The notes under the pieces are model-generated. The model saw only the letters and a program-made list of their open reading frames with translations. It ran no database searches and was not told where the DNA came from. DNA of 36,248 nt, taken from assembly GCA_910587495.1 (NCBI GenBank), contig CAJUMT010000003.1, positions 8,626 through 44,873 on the forward strand. Reading direction: 5' to 3'. This document shows, piece after piece, positions 23,527-32,890 of this stretch; position 1 is the first letter of the stretch; each line of letters starts with the position of its first letter. The translations under genes were made by a program, and so were the position numbers. This DNA is from an uncultured Lachnospiraceae bacterium. GTDB taxonomy: Bacteria; Bacillota; Clostridia; Lachnospirales; Lachnospiraceae.

Positions 23527-25674
23527 ATGAGTTTGAAAAAAGAATATATGAAACCTGAATATTTTGAAAATCGTGAATTGAGCTGGATTGGATTTAACGA
23601 GCGTATTTTGGGAGAGGCGAAAGACAAGAAAAATCCGTTATTTGAAAGACTGAAATTTTTAAGCATAACTTCTTCCAACCTGGACGAATTTTTTATGGTT
23701 CGGGTCGCTTCTTTAAAAGATATGGTCAACGCGGAATACTCTAAAAAGGATTTCTCCGGTATGACGCCTCAGCAACAGTTGGATGCCATTCATGACCGGG
23801 TACACAGTTTTGTCAGCGCTCAGTATTCCATCTGGCAGCGTTCCCTGTTACCGGGACTGCGCCAGTGCGGTCTTCAGGTGATCGAAGACCATACCCAGTT
23901 AAATGACGAGCAGAAGCGGTATGTGGACCAGTATTTTGTAGAGAATGTATATCCGGTGGTGACGCCCATGGCGGTGGATTCTTCCAGGCCGTTCCCTTTG
24001 ATCGTCAATAAAACCCTGAACTTAGGCGCGCTTCTTAAAAAGAAAAATGAAAAAGACGCGGAGCTTGAATTTGCCACCGTGCAGGTGCCTGCAGTCCTTC
24101 CCAGGATCATATCTATTCCGTCACCGGAAAAAGATATCCAGTCGGTGATTCTTTTAGAGGAAATGATCGCCCGAAATATGCCCCAGCTTTTCTTAAGCTA
24201 TGATGTGGTCTGCGTACACCCTTACCGAATTATGCGGAACGCGGATCTGACGATTGACGAGGATGAGGCATCTGATCTTCTAAAAGAAATACAAAAACAG
24301 TTGAAAAAGCGCCAGTGGGGTGAGGTGATCCGCCTTGAGGTGGACGAAAAGATAGATAAACGTCTTTTAAAGATCCTGAAAAAGGAGTTTGAAATTAAAG
24401 AGGATGCCATTTACCGGACTTTAGGTCCTCTGGACCTGACATTTCTGATGAAAATGTATGGACTGGAGGGATTTGAACAGTATAAAGAGCCGAAATATAT
24501 TCCTCAGCCGATACCGAACCTGACAGGCAGGCCGGATATTTTTGAAGAGATCCGGAAAGGAGATATTCTACTGCATCATCCCTATCAGACCTTTGATCCG
24601 GTGGTGGATTTTATTAAAAAAGCTTCCAGGGATTCCAGGGTGCTTGCCATTAAGCAGACGCTTTACCGGGTCAGCGGCAATTCGCCCATTATCGCGGCCC
24701 TCGCCCAGGCGGCGGAAAACGGAAAGCAAGTGTCCGTGCTGGTGGAGTTAAAAGCACGTTTTGATGAGGAACACAATATTGCCTGGGCAAAGATGCTTGA
24801 GCGTTCAGGATGCCATGTAATCTATGGCCTGGTGGGGCTTAAGACGCACAGTAAGATTACGCTGGTGGTGCGTCGGGAGGAAGACGGTATCCGCAGATAT
24901 GTACACTTGGGAACCGGCAATTATAATGATACGACGGCAAAGCTTTATACGGATATGGGTCTTTTGACCTGTTCGGAGGCCATCGGAGAGGATGCGACGG
25001 CTGTATTTAACATGCTTTCCGGTTATTCCGAACCGGCCAGCTGGAATAAACTGTCTTTGGCGCCCCTGTGGCTAAGAGACCGTTTTATGACCATGATACA
25101 CAGAGAGACGGTCAATGCGAAGAACAAAGAACCGGCGCATATTGTGGCAAAGATGAACTCTTTGTGTGATCCGGGGCTGATTGCGGCTTTGTATGAGGCA
25201 AGCGCAGCAGGCGTGAAGATCGAACTGATTATTCGGGGGATTTGTTCTCTCAAAGTGGGGATTCCGGGCGTCAGCGAGAATATTACCGTGCGTTCTATTG
25301 TAGGAACCTACTTGGAACACAGCCGGATTTATTATTTTTTAAACGGCGGAGAGGAAGAGATCTATCTTGCAAGTGCAGACTGGATGCCGAGAAATTTAGA
25401 TCGCCGGGTGGAAATTTTATTCCCTATCGAAAATGAGCAGTTGAAAAAAGAAGTGATGCATGTGCTGCAGATTCAATTGCAGGACACCATAAAAGCACAG
25501 GTCAAGCAGCCGGACGGAACATATGAAAAAGTAGACCGCAGGGGCAAGGCAGCTTTGTGCGCCCAGGAATACTTTATGAAGTATGCGAAAAATCTGAATA
25601 AACAGCAGGAGGATACGGTTCAGAACCGGGTATTTATTCCGGAGGAACCAATGGAGGAAAATGACGAAGGATAA
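23527..25674 (+). CDS. ppk1: Polyphosphate kinase 1
   Basis: PPK1 reversibly makes polyphosphate from ATP. Its 715 aa show the N-terminal FENRELSWIGFNERIL and LDEFFMVR motifs. The autophosphorylated His is in LKTHSKITL (about residue 441). The C-terminal phospholipase-D-like part has EHSRIYYF and LASADWMPRNLDRRVE. The ATG at 23527 is only 2 nt from AGGAGG, so the true start may be the TTG at 23533, two codons later. It is paired with the upstream exopolyphosphatase gene. Confidence 0.95.
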   Translation: MSLKKEYMKPEYFENRELSWIGFNERILGEAKDKKNPLFERLKFLSITSSNLDEFFMVRVASLKDMVNAEYSKKDFSGMTPQQQLDAIHDRVHSFVSAQYSIWQRSLLPGLRQCGLQVIEDHTQLNDEQKRYVDQYFVENVYPVVTPMAVDSSRPFPLIVNKTLNLGALLKKKNEKDAELEFATVQVPAVLPRIISIPSPEKDIQSVILLEEMIARNMPQLFLSYDVVCVHPYRIMRNADLTIDEDEASDLLKEIQKQLKKRQWGEVIRLEVDEKIDKRLLKILKKEFEIKEDAIYRTLGPLDLTFLMKMYGLEGFEQYKEPKYIPQPIPNLTGRPDIFEEIRKGDILLHHPYQTFDPVVDFIKKASRDSRVLAIKQTLYRVSGNSPIIAALAQAAENGKQVSVLVELKARFDEEHNIAWAKMLERSGCHVIYGLVGLKTHSKITLVVRREEDGIRRYVHLGTGNYNDTTAKLYTDMGLLTCSEAIGEDATAVFNMLSGYSEPASWNKLSLAPLWLRDRFMTMIHRETVNAKNKEPAHIVAKMNSLCDPGLIAALYEASAAGVKIELIIRGICSLKVGIPGVSENITVRSIVGTYLEHSRIYYFLNGGEEEIYLASADWMPRNLDRRVEILFPIENEQLKKEVMHVLQIQLQDTIKAQVKQPDGTYEKVDRRGKAALCAQEYFMKYAKNLNKQQEDTVQNRVFIPEEPMEENDEG

Positions 25675-26485
25675 AAAGGGACTGTTTTTGGACATGGACG
25701 GGACGACGCTGGATAATGAACGCAGAATCTCGGACGAAAACATGGAGGCGTTAAAAAAGACTATTCAGGCGGGACATGAGGTGGTGGTGACGACGGGCAG
25801 GCCGGCAGCCAGCGCGGGATATCTGTTAAAAGAACATCATTTGCATGAGATCGGCTGCAGATATGTACTCGCATATAACGGAGGGATGCTTCTGGATTGT
25901 ACTTCGGATCAGGTGATTTTTAAAAAGACGCTTCCCCTTGCTTATGTAAAGGAGCTGGCGGACGCAGCCAGACGGCGGGGGATCTATATCCATACCTATG
26001 GAGATGATAAAGTCGTGACAGAAAGGGAAGATGAAAATCTGGTACACTATATGAACAAAACCAGCATGAAAGCTCATGTGGTAAAGGACATTGCAGAAGA
26101 GCTAAAAGAAGAACCCTGTAAAATGCTGGCGGTGGACATCAAAGATCATGAAAACTTAGAGGCATTTAAAAATGAGATGAAGCAGTGGGCAGAAGGGAAA
26201 GTGGACATGTATTTCAGTTGCCCGGAATATTTGGAGATCGTGCCCAAAGGCGTGTGTAAAGGAGAAGCATTAAAAACATTTTGTAAAGTACATGGAATCC
26301 CGGTGGAACATGCTGTGGCAGTGGGGGACGAAGGCAACGATATCTCTATGATCCAGGCAGCGGGAATCGGCTGTGCCGTGGCGAACGGGATGGAAGAAGT
26401 AAAAAGGGCGGCGAATTATGTGACTGAGCGGGACAATAATCAGTCGGCTATCGCGGAAGTGGTGGAGAAGTTCGTACTTTCCTGA
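25661..26485 (+). CDS. HAD-superfamily phosphatase, Cof type
   Basis: This is a 274-aa Cof/IIB subfamily HAD hydrolase, probably acting on sugar phosphates or related cytoplasmic metabolites. The nucleophile motif is FLDMDGTTLDNE (Asp11, Asp13). TTGRPAAS is motif II and VGDEGNDISM carries the metal-binding Asp residues of motif IV. The ATG overlaps the last 14 bp of ppk1 with GGAGG just 3 nt upstream, so it is probably translationally coupled. The substrate cannot be deduced. Confidence 0.92.
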   Translation: MTKDKKGLFLDMDGTTLDNERRISDENMEALKKTIQAGHEVVVTTGRPAASAGYLLKEHHLHEIGCRYVLAYNGGMLLDCTSDQVIFKKTLPLAYVKELADAARRRGIYIHTYGDDKVVTEREDENLVHYMNKTSMKAHVVKDIAEELKEEPCKMLAVDIKDHENLEAFKNEMKQWAEGKVDMYFSCPEYLEIVPKGVCKGEALKTFCKVHGIPVEHAVAVGDEGNDISMIQAAGIGCAVANGMEEVKRAANYVTERDNNQSAIAEVVEKFVLS

Positions 26486-26490
26486 AAAAT

Positions 26491-27888
26491 TTATAGTTTC
26501 AGACGGAAAAGCTGATGCTTCAATGCAGACCAGTGGAAGGGAATCAGAGGGTACAGATAACTCCTTTCGGTAAAAGTCTGGCAGGTAAGAAGACTGACGG
26601 CAACGATGATTAAACCTGCGATAAAACCATAAAGCGAGAAGCAGCCTGTCAGGATCAAAAGCAGAATGCGCATAAACTTGACGGCATAATTCAGTTCGGC
26701 GTTGGATTGAGAATAATTTGCTATGGTTACGAAGGCCATATAAAGCATAACTTCTTCATTGAACCAACCGGAATTAACGGCAAATTCTCCGATAACCAGA
26801 CCCGCGATGACAGACAGGGGAGTACTCAGCATATCCGGTGTATGGATTGCTGCCAGGCGAAGACCATCGATGGAAAGTTCCAGAAGAAGGAACTGCAGGG
26901 TAAGGGGAATATTTACCGTGTCTTTGATTTGTATAAAGGTAAAGCCTGCCGGAATCCAGTCAGGATGCTGCATCAGAAGCAGGAATAAAGGGGTCAAAAA
27001 TAAAGATAGAGCCATGATCAGGAATCTGGACAGACGAAGATACGTTCCTGTGATCGGCGGAAAATAATAATCATTGGCCTCTTCCGTGATGGCAAACAGG
27101 CTTGTGGGTAGGATTATGGCAGATGGAGAATTGTCCACCAGTAGCACGATGTTTCCTTCCAGGATGGAGGCTGCAGCGGTGTCAGGACGCTCTGTTAAAT
27201 GAAATCTTGGAAACGGATTGAACCAGCGGCCCGGAAGAAGCAGTTCGGCAAGACTTTCCTGGTTCATTGTCAGGGCGTCGATGGTGACGGATTGTAAGCG
27301 TTTTTTCAGCTTTTGCAGGCATGTCTGGTTTGCCCTGTCTTCCATATAGCATAAAACGATGTCGGTGCGGCTGCTTTCACCTAAACATTGCATCTCCATA
27401 CACAGTTTCGGGGAGCGAATCCGGCGCCGGATCAGGGCGGTGTTGAATACCACAGTTTCCACAAAACCGTCCCGGGAACCGCGAAGCGTGCGGTCTTTAA
27501 AAGGCTCTTCCACGCTTCTTGCCGGGTAGGTACGGCAGTCGATAGCGAGACAGCCAGCATGGCCAGACAGAAATAGACAGGGAACTCCTGACAGAAGATT
27601 TTTCAGCACATCGTCTATCGTGGAGAGAACCTCCGTTTCAATATAAGGAATATTCTGCACCTGGAATTGCTCTAAAGAGTCCGGGATATTTTCAGGTTTT
27701 AAACTATAAAGATATTCCAGCAGTTTTTCCAGAATATCATCTTTTACAAGACCGTCGATCAGGAACAGGGCGGCGTTTTTGCCTGCGATTACCAGGTCTT
27801 TTTCCAGTATGTCGAAATTTCGGTCTGTGCCGAGAAGCTGACGAAGGCTGGAGATATTTTCCTCATAGTTACCAGATAAACTATTCAT
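26491..27888 (-). CDS. SpoVAF/GerA-family spore germination protein
   Basis: This 465-aa membrane protein is closest to stage V sporulation protein AF and other GerA A-subunits. A soluble N-terminal half contains AIDCRTYPARSVEEP, TLRGSRDGFVETVVFNTALIRRR and NPFPRFHLTERPD, all typical of the family. The C-terminal half has about five hydrophobic membrane segments. The start is set by GAGGTGATC just upstream. It stands alone, without spoVAA-E or gerB/gerC partners. It is divergent from the amidase gene with only 43 bp between starts. Confidence 0.88.
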   Translation of the reverse strand: MNSLSGNYEENISSLRQLLGTDRNFDILEKDLVIAGKNAALFLIDGLVKDDILEKLLEYLYSLKPENIPDSLEQFQVQNIPYIETEVLSTIDDVLKNLLSGVPCLFLSGHAGCLAIDCRTYPARSVEEPFKDRTLRGSRDGFVETVVFNTALIRRRIRSPKLCMEMQCLGESSRTDIVLCYMEDRANQTCLQKLKKRLQSVTIDALTMNQESLAELLLPGRWFNPFPRFHLTERPDTAAASILEGNIVLLVDNSPSAIILPTSLFAITEEANDYYFPPITGTYLRLSRFLIMALSLFLTPLFLLLMQHPDWIPAGFTFIQIKDTVNIPLTLQFLLLELSIDGLRLAAIHTPDMLSTPLSVIAGLVIGEFAVNSGWFNEEVMLYMAFVTIANYSQSNAELNYAVKFMRILLLILTGCFSLYGFIAGLIIVAVSLLTCQTFTERSYLYPLIPFHWSALKHQLFRLKL

Positions 27889-27931
27889 TTAAGATCACCT
27901 CAGGGATAGTATGCCCGGAACGGAGAAATAT

Positions 27932-28870
27932 ATGAAAATAACCCGACAAAAGAACTGCAGGAGGATACCGGCGGCGGGAAATGTGCTTGCGGTACTTTTT
28001 TTACTTATGGCTGTCGCGCTTGTGCTGGTATCCTGCACACAAAATATACAGGAATCGGAAACCGGTACAGAAGAAAGACAGGAGGAGCCGTCAGGGCTTT
28101 CGGAAGAACAGCCAGAAAGTATTCCGGAAGAGCAGTTAGAAAGTATTCCGGAAAAACAGCCGGAAAATGTTTTGGAAGAATCTGCAGAAAACACGCAGAA
28201 AGACGCAGAAGAACCGGTTCTTTCGGATACAGAAGAACCTGCCCCGGAAAGCCATGTGGTAGTCATAGATCCAGGGCATCAGAAAAAAGGCGACAGCACC
28301 CAGGAACCTAACGGTCCGGATTCCTCCGTTATGAAAGCCCGTGTGGCAGGCGGTACCAGCGGTCGGACAACAGGCGTTCCGGAATATGAACTGACGCTTA
28401 CTATTTCTTTAAAGCTTCGTGACGAGTTGGAAGCGCGGGGCTATACCGTATATATGACCCGGGAGTCCCATGATGTAAATATCAGTAATATGGAGCGTGC
28501 TTTGTACGCTTCGTCGGTAGGCGCGGAAATAGCGGTGCGCATTCATGCCAACGGTTCGGAGGATACTTCTGTAAGCGGCGCGCTGGCGCTTACACCCTCT
28601 TCTGATAATCCCTATATCAGTCATCTTGCTTCTGAAAGCATGTCTTTAAGTAAATGTATCCTGGATGCTTACTGCAATGCAACCAGTATGGACAATAAAG
28701 GCATTATGTTTTCGGATACCATGACAGGGATCAACTGGAGCACGGTTCCGGTTACGATTCTGGAGATGGGATTTATGACCAATCCCGCCGACGATACCAA
28801 TATGCAGGATGAAAAATACCAACAGAAGATGGTGCAGGGAATCGCGGACGGAATCGATGCGTATTTCTGA
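27932..28870 (+). CDS. Lipoprotein N-acetylmuramoyl-L-alanine amidase (Amidase_3)
   Basis: This is a zinc amidase that cuts the bond between N-acetylmuramic acid and L-alanine in peptidoglycan. I chose the ATG at 27932 (312 aa) because GGAGA lies 7 bp upstream and a signal peptide follows, with a lipobox-like LVLVSC. A Glu/Pro-rich linker carries a threefold repeat. The catalytic domain starts at VVIDPGHQKKG and has the three zinc ligands: His in DPGH, Glu in GVPEYELTL and His in VRIHANG. Divergence from a spore gene suggests, but does not prove, a role in spore wall or germination. Confidence 0.92.
   Translation: MKITRQKNCRRIPAAGNVLAVLFLLMAVALVLVSCTQNIQESETGTEERQEEPSGLSEEQPESIPEEQLESIPEKQPENVLEESAENTQKDAEEPVLSDTEEPAPESHVVVIDPGHQKKGDSTQEPNGPDSSVMKARVAGGTSGRTTGVPEYELTLTISLKLRDELEARGYTVYMTRESHDVNISNMERALYASSVGAEIAVRIHANGSEDTSVSGALALTPSSDNPYISHLASESMSLSKCILDAYCNATSMDNKGIMFSDTMTGINWSTVPVTILEMGFMTNPADDTNMQDEKYQQKMVQGIADGIDAYF
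28101..28172 (+). repeat. Three 24-bp tandem repeats in the amidase linker
   Basis: Three imperfect 24-bp units (28101-28124, 28125-28148, 28149-28172) encode EEQPESIP, EEQLESIP and EKQPENVL-like octapeptides between the lipid anchor and the catalytic domain. Copy number could vary between strains and change tether length. Confidence 0.85.
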
Positions 28871-29644
28871 TCAGTGTCTTTGGTCTTTGTTGGCGTAAGT
28901 CTCGCAAAATCTGGCGGAGAAGGAAGGTACTTCCCCTCCGGCATAGAGGTGGGAGATATCGCCAAAATGTGTGCCTCTGAACATGGCAAGTCCTTCCTCA
29001 CGTTCTTCAGTGAAGACTTCCGTTACGGAAGTAGGTGCGAAGGCCGTGCCCTGCCACAGGCAGAAGGGGGAAATATTTAAAAGATGGGATAATACAACAC
29101 AGGTAAGGCCAAAGTGGCAAAAAAATGTGATGGTATCCGTATTGGCTTTCTCAACCCGGTACATAAGCCCGTCCCGCGTATAGCCGTAACTAGCCAGAAG
29201 ATCGTCCAGATGCCGGGTTACATGATCATAGACCTTAACAATATCGCTGTGCCTGGCAATCTCGGAATCCCGCCAGCCTTCCCGGTCCATATATTCCGGG
29301 TGCTGCATATAATAGGAAGGCATAAGATCCCATACGATTCTGGGCGGATACAAGCCGTCTTTGATCTTTGTATTAGGAAAAGCCCTGCGCAGCGCTTCCG
29401 AATGGTTTATATCCAGCTTTGCAGGAAACTCCATAAGCCAGTCTAATGTCTTGGCGGTAAGTCCCAGTTTTTTAAGCGTATAAGAAGCGGTCTCCTGGGC
29501 ACGCCCCAAAGGGGATACAAAACAATCTCCTAAGTGAAGGTCTTTTGCCGACTCTGCAAGAAGAGAGGCTTCTATCTTTCCTTTCGCTGTCAGGCAGTCA
29601 TGTTCATAGTCCGGATCGCCGTGGCGTATCAATAATATTCTCAT
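28871..29644 (-). CDS. Histidine phosphatase family protein
   Basis: This is a 257-aa member of the phosphoglycerate-mutase-like histidine phosphatases. The catalytic RHG motif is LIRHGDP (His8). FVSPLGRAQETA follows, and the second catalytic His is in FFCHFGLT. The ATG is preceded by two tandem AGGAGAG sites. Its stop directly abuts the stop of the convergent amidase gene. The substrate is unknown; a small-metabolite phosphatase is more likely than a glycolytic mutase. Confidence 0.9.
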   Translation of the reverse strand: MRILLIRHGDPDYEHDCLTAKGKIEASLLAESAKDLHLGDCFVSPLGRAQETASYTLKKLGLTAKTLDWLMEFPAKLDINHSEALRRAFPNTKIKDGLYPPRIVWDLMPSYYMQHPEYMDREGWRDSEIARHSDIVKVYDHVTRHLDDLLASYGYTRDGLMYRVEKANTDTITFFCHFGLTCVVLSHLLNISPFCLWQGTAFAPTSVTEVFTEEREEGLAMFRGTHFGDISHLYAGGEVPSFSARFCETYANKDQRH

Positions 29645-29647
29645 GGT

Positions 29648-29667
29648 AATCTCTCCTAATCTCTCCT
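29648..29667 (-). repeat. Tandem 10-bp repeat doubling the Shine-Dalgarno
   Basis: The minus strand reads AGGAGAGATT twice in a row. The copy nearest the ATG has its AGGAGAG 6 nt from the start codon. Confidence 0.7.
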
Positions 29668-29688
29668 GATGTATGTTTTAGCGTATTG

Positions 29689-29717
29689 ATTATACACTAT
29701 TTAGCAGAAAGTGGCAA
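29689..29717 (-). promoter_or_regulatory. Sigma-A promoter of the histidine phosphatase gene
   Basis: On the minus strand TTGCCA (29717-29712), a 17-bp spacer and a consensus TATAAT (29694-29689) lie about 45 bp before the start codon. Confidence 0.75.
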
Positions 29718-29759
29718 TTTTTAAATAGTGGATCTTTATGATTATAAATAAGTATATTA

Positions 29760-29788
29760 TTGTATAAATTTCCATTTTGTGGTATAGT
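29760..29788 (+). promoter_or_regulatory. Sigma-A promoter of the modular secreted protein gene
   Basis: TTGTAT (29760-29765), a 17-bp spacer and TATAGT (29783-29788) lie about 50 bp before the start codon. It is back to back with the histidine phosphatase promoter. Confidence 0.55.
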
Positions 29789-30692
29789 GCAACTGTATAA
29801 TTTAAACAGCACGTTATATTTTAAAAGTGGAGGGATGTGCATGAAAAATAATAGCAACAAACGGTTACTAAGCTTGCTGCTGACAGGGGCTATGCTTATG
29901 CAGCCATTGTCGGCGGTCGCTGTTTCAGCGCCGGACAACATGTCCCTGGCGGATAGCCAGGGTATAACGGCGGAAATTGAAGCGGCGGATGAGGCACAGG
30001 ATGAAGGGGAAGAGACCGGGCAGGATGTAACTACAGGCGGGCAGGACACTGAACAAGACACAGTACCCGCAGAGGAACAGAGCGTGGCTGACACCGAAGA
30101 AGAGACGGACATGCAGCCTGAGAGCGAAGTCCTGCAGCCGGAAACAGAGGAAAAGACGGTTGAGGTACATGATGAGGCAACAGTCGTTTTGCAGGGCGGA
30201 ACAGCAGTAATTCCCGCGGGCAGTAATACCGATACGGTAAAGATGCGCCTGGCCGAAGCTCTGATCAGCAATTGCGCAGATTTTACGGAAACTGAACTGC
30301 TGGCTTTGGAGTGGGAATATTATTGTGAAGGTAAGACTAAAATAGGAACCTGGGGGAATAAAAGCTGGGGTTCTATCGAAGGCTTTACGACAGAAACCGG
30401 TAAATTGATAAAGACTACTTATGCGCATCCTGCCCTGGTTGACAACGGGGACAACAACTATCAGGTTCGTTTAAAAAGTACGGAAACGGAAGTAACCTTC
30501 AGCAAGAAATCCGCGCTTGATGCTTCTATTTTATTGAAGGAAAATGCGACTGTCAGTCTTCCATATAAAGATGACGCAAGTGTTGATTATGCGCAGTTAC
30601 AGGAGAATGTGTTCCACGCAATGGTTGCAGCTACGACTCCGGAGCTGACTGCCAGTGATGTAAGTATTACATATTATGCAGAAGCAAAATCC

Positions 30693-30763
30693 GGCAGCGT
30701 GGGCGGTATTGGCAAAAACTGGGCGCCTTTAAGCGGCGGCAAAGTGTCCGGTTTGGAGTATCC
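30693..30763 (+). repeat. 71-bp imperfect direct repeat, copy 1
   Basis: This stretch encodes GSVGGIGKNWAPLSGGK-SGLEYP. It closely matches 31040-31110. The two copies are offset by 347 bp, one short of 348 (116 codons), which locates a single missing base between them. Confidence 0.8.
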
Positions 30764-31039
30764 TGCATATCAGCAGGCAGCCATCAGATTCGTTTTGCCT
30801 GGAATGGCGACGGCAGTTATGGTGCAGTCCAGGTTGAAGGCAGTATAACCATAGCAGACCGTGAGGCGGCGCCTTATACGCAGAAGGATCCTGTTGACAG
30901 CGTAAAACTGCCTGTCAATGCAGATCTGACAATAGACTATGACGCGTTGGCAGTATCCATATTCCATGCCGTAATTGCAGAGTCTGATGTACTTACGGCT
31001 GATAATGTGACTTTGGAATATTATGCTACGGCAAAGACC

Positions 31040-31110
31040 GGCAACGTGGGCGGTATTGGTAAAAACTGGGTTCCTTTAAGCGGCGGAAAGGAATCAGGTC
31101 TCGAATATCC
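31040..31110 (+). repeat. 71-bp imperfect direct repeat, copy 2
   Basis: This is the second copy of the module core (GNVGGIGKNWVPLSGGK-SGLEYP). It differs from copy 1 at scattered, mostly third codon positions. Confidence 0.8.
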
Positions 31111-32731
31111 CGGTATTCCGGCAGGTATTCAGAAGATCCGCATTTCCTGGCCTGGAAATCGGCTTTATGCATCCACCACTGTTGAGGCGGACGTGGAGAT
31201 TCTGGATCGTGAGCAGGTACAGTTTATATTGAATGACGGTCCTTACGAGGCAGGTATGGTATTTACTCCGGAGCAGGGGTATGATTACGCTGCTACGGCG
31301 AAGGCGATCTATGATGCCGTAGTAGCTTCTGTCAGTCCTGAAGTGGGTTATGAAAGCATAAAAGTAGAATATAATACAGATCGTACAGGTCTTACCCATA
31401 TCAGTTATAAATCTTTGGAAGAAACTGACGCGACCGGCCTGGTCAAGTTTAAGGACGGAAAATGGGAGATTCGGATTTCCTGCGGCGATACGGTGGAATA
31501 CCGCGGAAATTCTGTTACTGCAGAAGTGACAGTCAGCGATAATCGTCTTGAAAGTATTGTGGTTTTAAACGAGGGCGTTTCTTTTACCTATAATATGGAC
31601 GTTTCTGTTATGGAGCAGGCTGTTTTTGACAGTGTCGTTGACTGGAATAATTCCACACTGCCTGCTAAGGAGACATTGAGTCTGTCGGATTTTGAGATCA
31701 AATACAAAGCGCAGATTGATATCCTGGACGGCAGTCTGGAAGATATTTCCGGCAGTTTAAATGACAGTATGAAACGATGGATGCCTGTCGAAGGCGGTAA
31801 GTATCTGGGCGTTCCGTATGCGCCGATGGGTGCAGGAGAGCATCAGGTACAAATCAGCTACAAGGGAAATGCTGAATATCGTCCTTCTGATGCAGCTGAA
31901 GGCAGTATAAAAGTCAACAAAGCGAATGTAAAGGTTCGCGTACATTCTACAAATATCTATGCGGATCAGGCGGTTCCTGACGGGTTTATCACTACAGATC
32001 CTGCGGACAAGTTTGATTTTTATACGATTTATGCGGGCGCAACCAGCAATGTAAACCTTGGACTGTATCTAGATTTACCTGACAAGTTTGACAATAATAA
32101 GCTTATCGGCCTCATAGATCCTGTCGTAGAAAAGATTGCCGGCAGAAGTTTCAGTAAGATGATGCAGGAAGGCGTCACTTTAGGAGAACTTCGTTCCATG
32201 TTTGACAGTACGGAACTTTTAGAATTGCTGGACAAAATAGGCGTGGATACAGGTGCTTTCGGACAGATACTGAAAGTTTTAAACGCTTTGCCGGCTGTTA
32301 CAGACAGTGTGCGTATTGGATTTGGTGTGCCGAACCGCGCCGGTCTGTATAGTGTGACCGTGATTACTGATAACAAAAATTATAATACCGGCGTTGGTAT
32401 GGGAACCTTGCTGGTCAGGATGCGTCTGTCGGGTGTTAAGCTGACCTGGAGCCAGAGCCTGGGCAGTAAGATCAGCGCTGCTGATGCCAAAGATTTTGAT
32501 TTTAAAGCAGTTTTGTCTTACAATGGTGATGTTACGGTCAGCCAGAATAATGTGCATTATCTGTATTCTGGATTTACCAGTAAATGGAGAGTGTATTCCA
32601 GTACAACCACTCCGCCTTCTGAACCGGGCCGGTATGTGATGACGGTGGTTACCTTAGGAGGTAACTATCAGGCTCTTCCGATCACCAGATCTTTCCAGAT
32701 TACAAAATAATCTTTTTCATTTGATTCTACA

Positions 32732-32763
32732 AAAACGTCTGTGCAGATGCATGGGCGTTTTTT
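32732..32763 (+). terminator. Rho-independent terminator after the modular secreted protein
   Basis: A 13-bp stem (32732-32744 with 32749-32761, three G-U pairs) closes a 4-nt loop and ends in six T residues, 21 bp after the stop codon. Confidence 0.8.
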
Positions 32764-32795
32764 GGCTTCTTATAAAAAAATAATGTAATAAACTA

Positions 32796-32824
32796 TTAAC
32801 AAAACCACAAAAATATGGTAAGAT
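32796..32824 (+). promoter_or_regulatory. Sigma-A promoter of the lactonase/pduL/ackA group
   Basis: TTAACA (32796-32801), a 17-bp A-rich spacer and TAAGAT (32819-32824) lie about 65 bp before the lactonase-like gene. Confidence 0.5.
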
Positions 32825-32890
32825 TTTTATAGTTATGAGCAGGACTGGCAAGGTCCGGTCTTGAAGACTTCGCGAGAGGAGCAGCCATAC

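Larger units (their letters stand above)
29841..32710 (+). pseudogene. Frameshifted modular secreted protein
   Basis: One long gene is split by a 1-nt frameshift near 30770. The first frame (29841-30848) has GGAGGG before its ATG, a signal peptide (LLLTGAMLMQPLSAVAVSA), an acidic Glu/Gln/Asp-rich linker and the first repeat module. It then runs into a stop. The -1 frame continues the same module (AGSHQIRFAWNGDGSYGA, VQVEGSITIADRE) and stays open to 32710. About four related modules of 115-130 aa carry a YDxxAxxxFxAVVA helix, an xYYAxAKxGxVGGIGKNW segment and a Trp/Gly-rich end. A distinct C-terminal region follows. No LPXTG motif or membrane anchor is seen. I recognise no named domain. It may be a true pseudogene, or a sequencing error. 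Confidence 0.75.

Noticed and set aside
26482-26502. CTGAAA/TTTCAG inverted repeat between the convergent HAD and spoVAF-type genes
   Set aside because: The 6-bp A/T-rich arms overlap both stop codons and lack a GC-rich stem, so calling a bidirectional terminator is not justified.
30947-32710. Second half of the modular protein as a separate gene starting at TTG 30947
   Set aside because: It lacks a Shine-Dalgarno and signal peptide, the frame is open with module homology well upstream of 30947, and repeat spacing shows one missing base.
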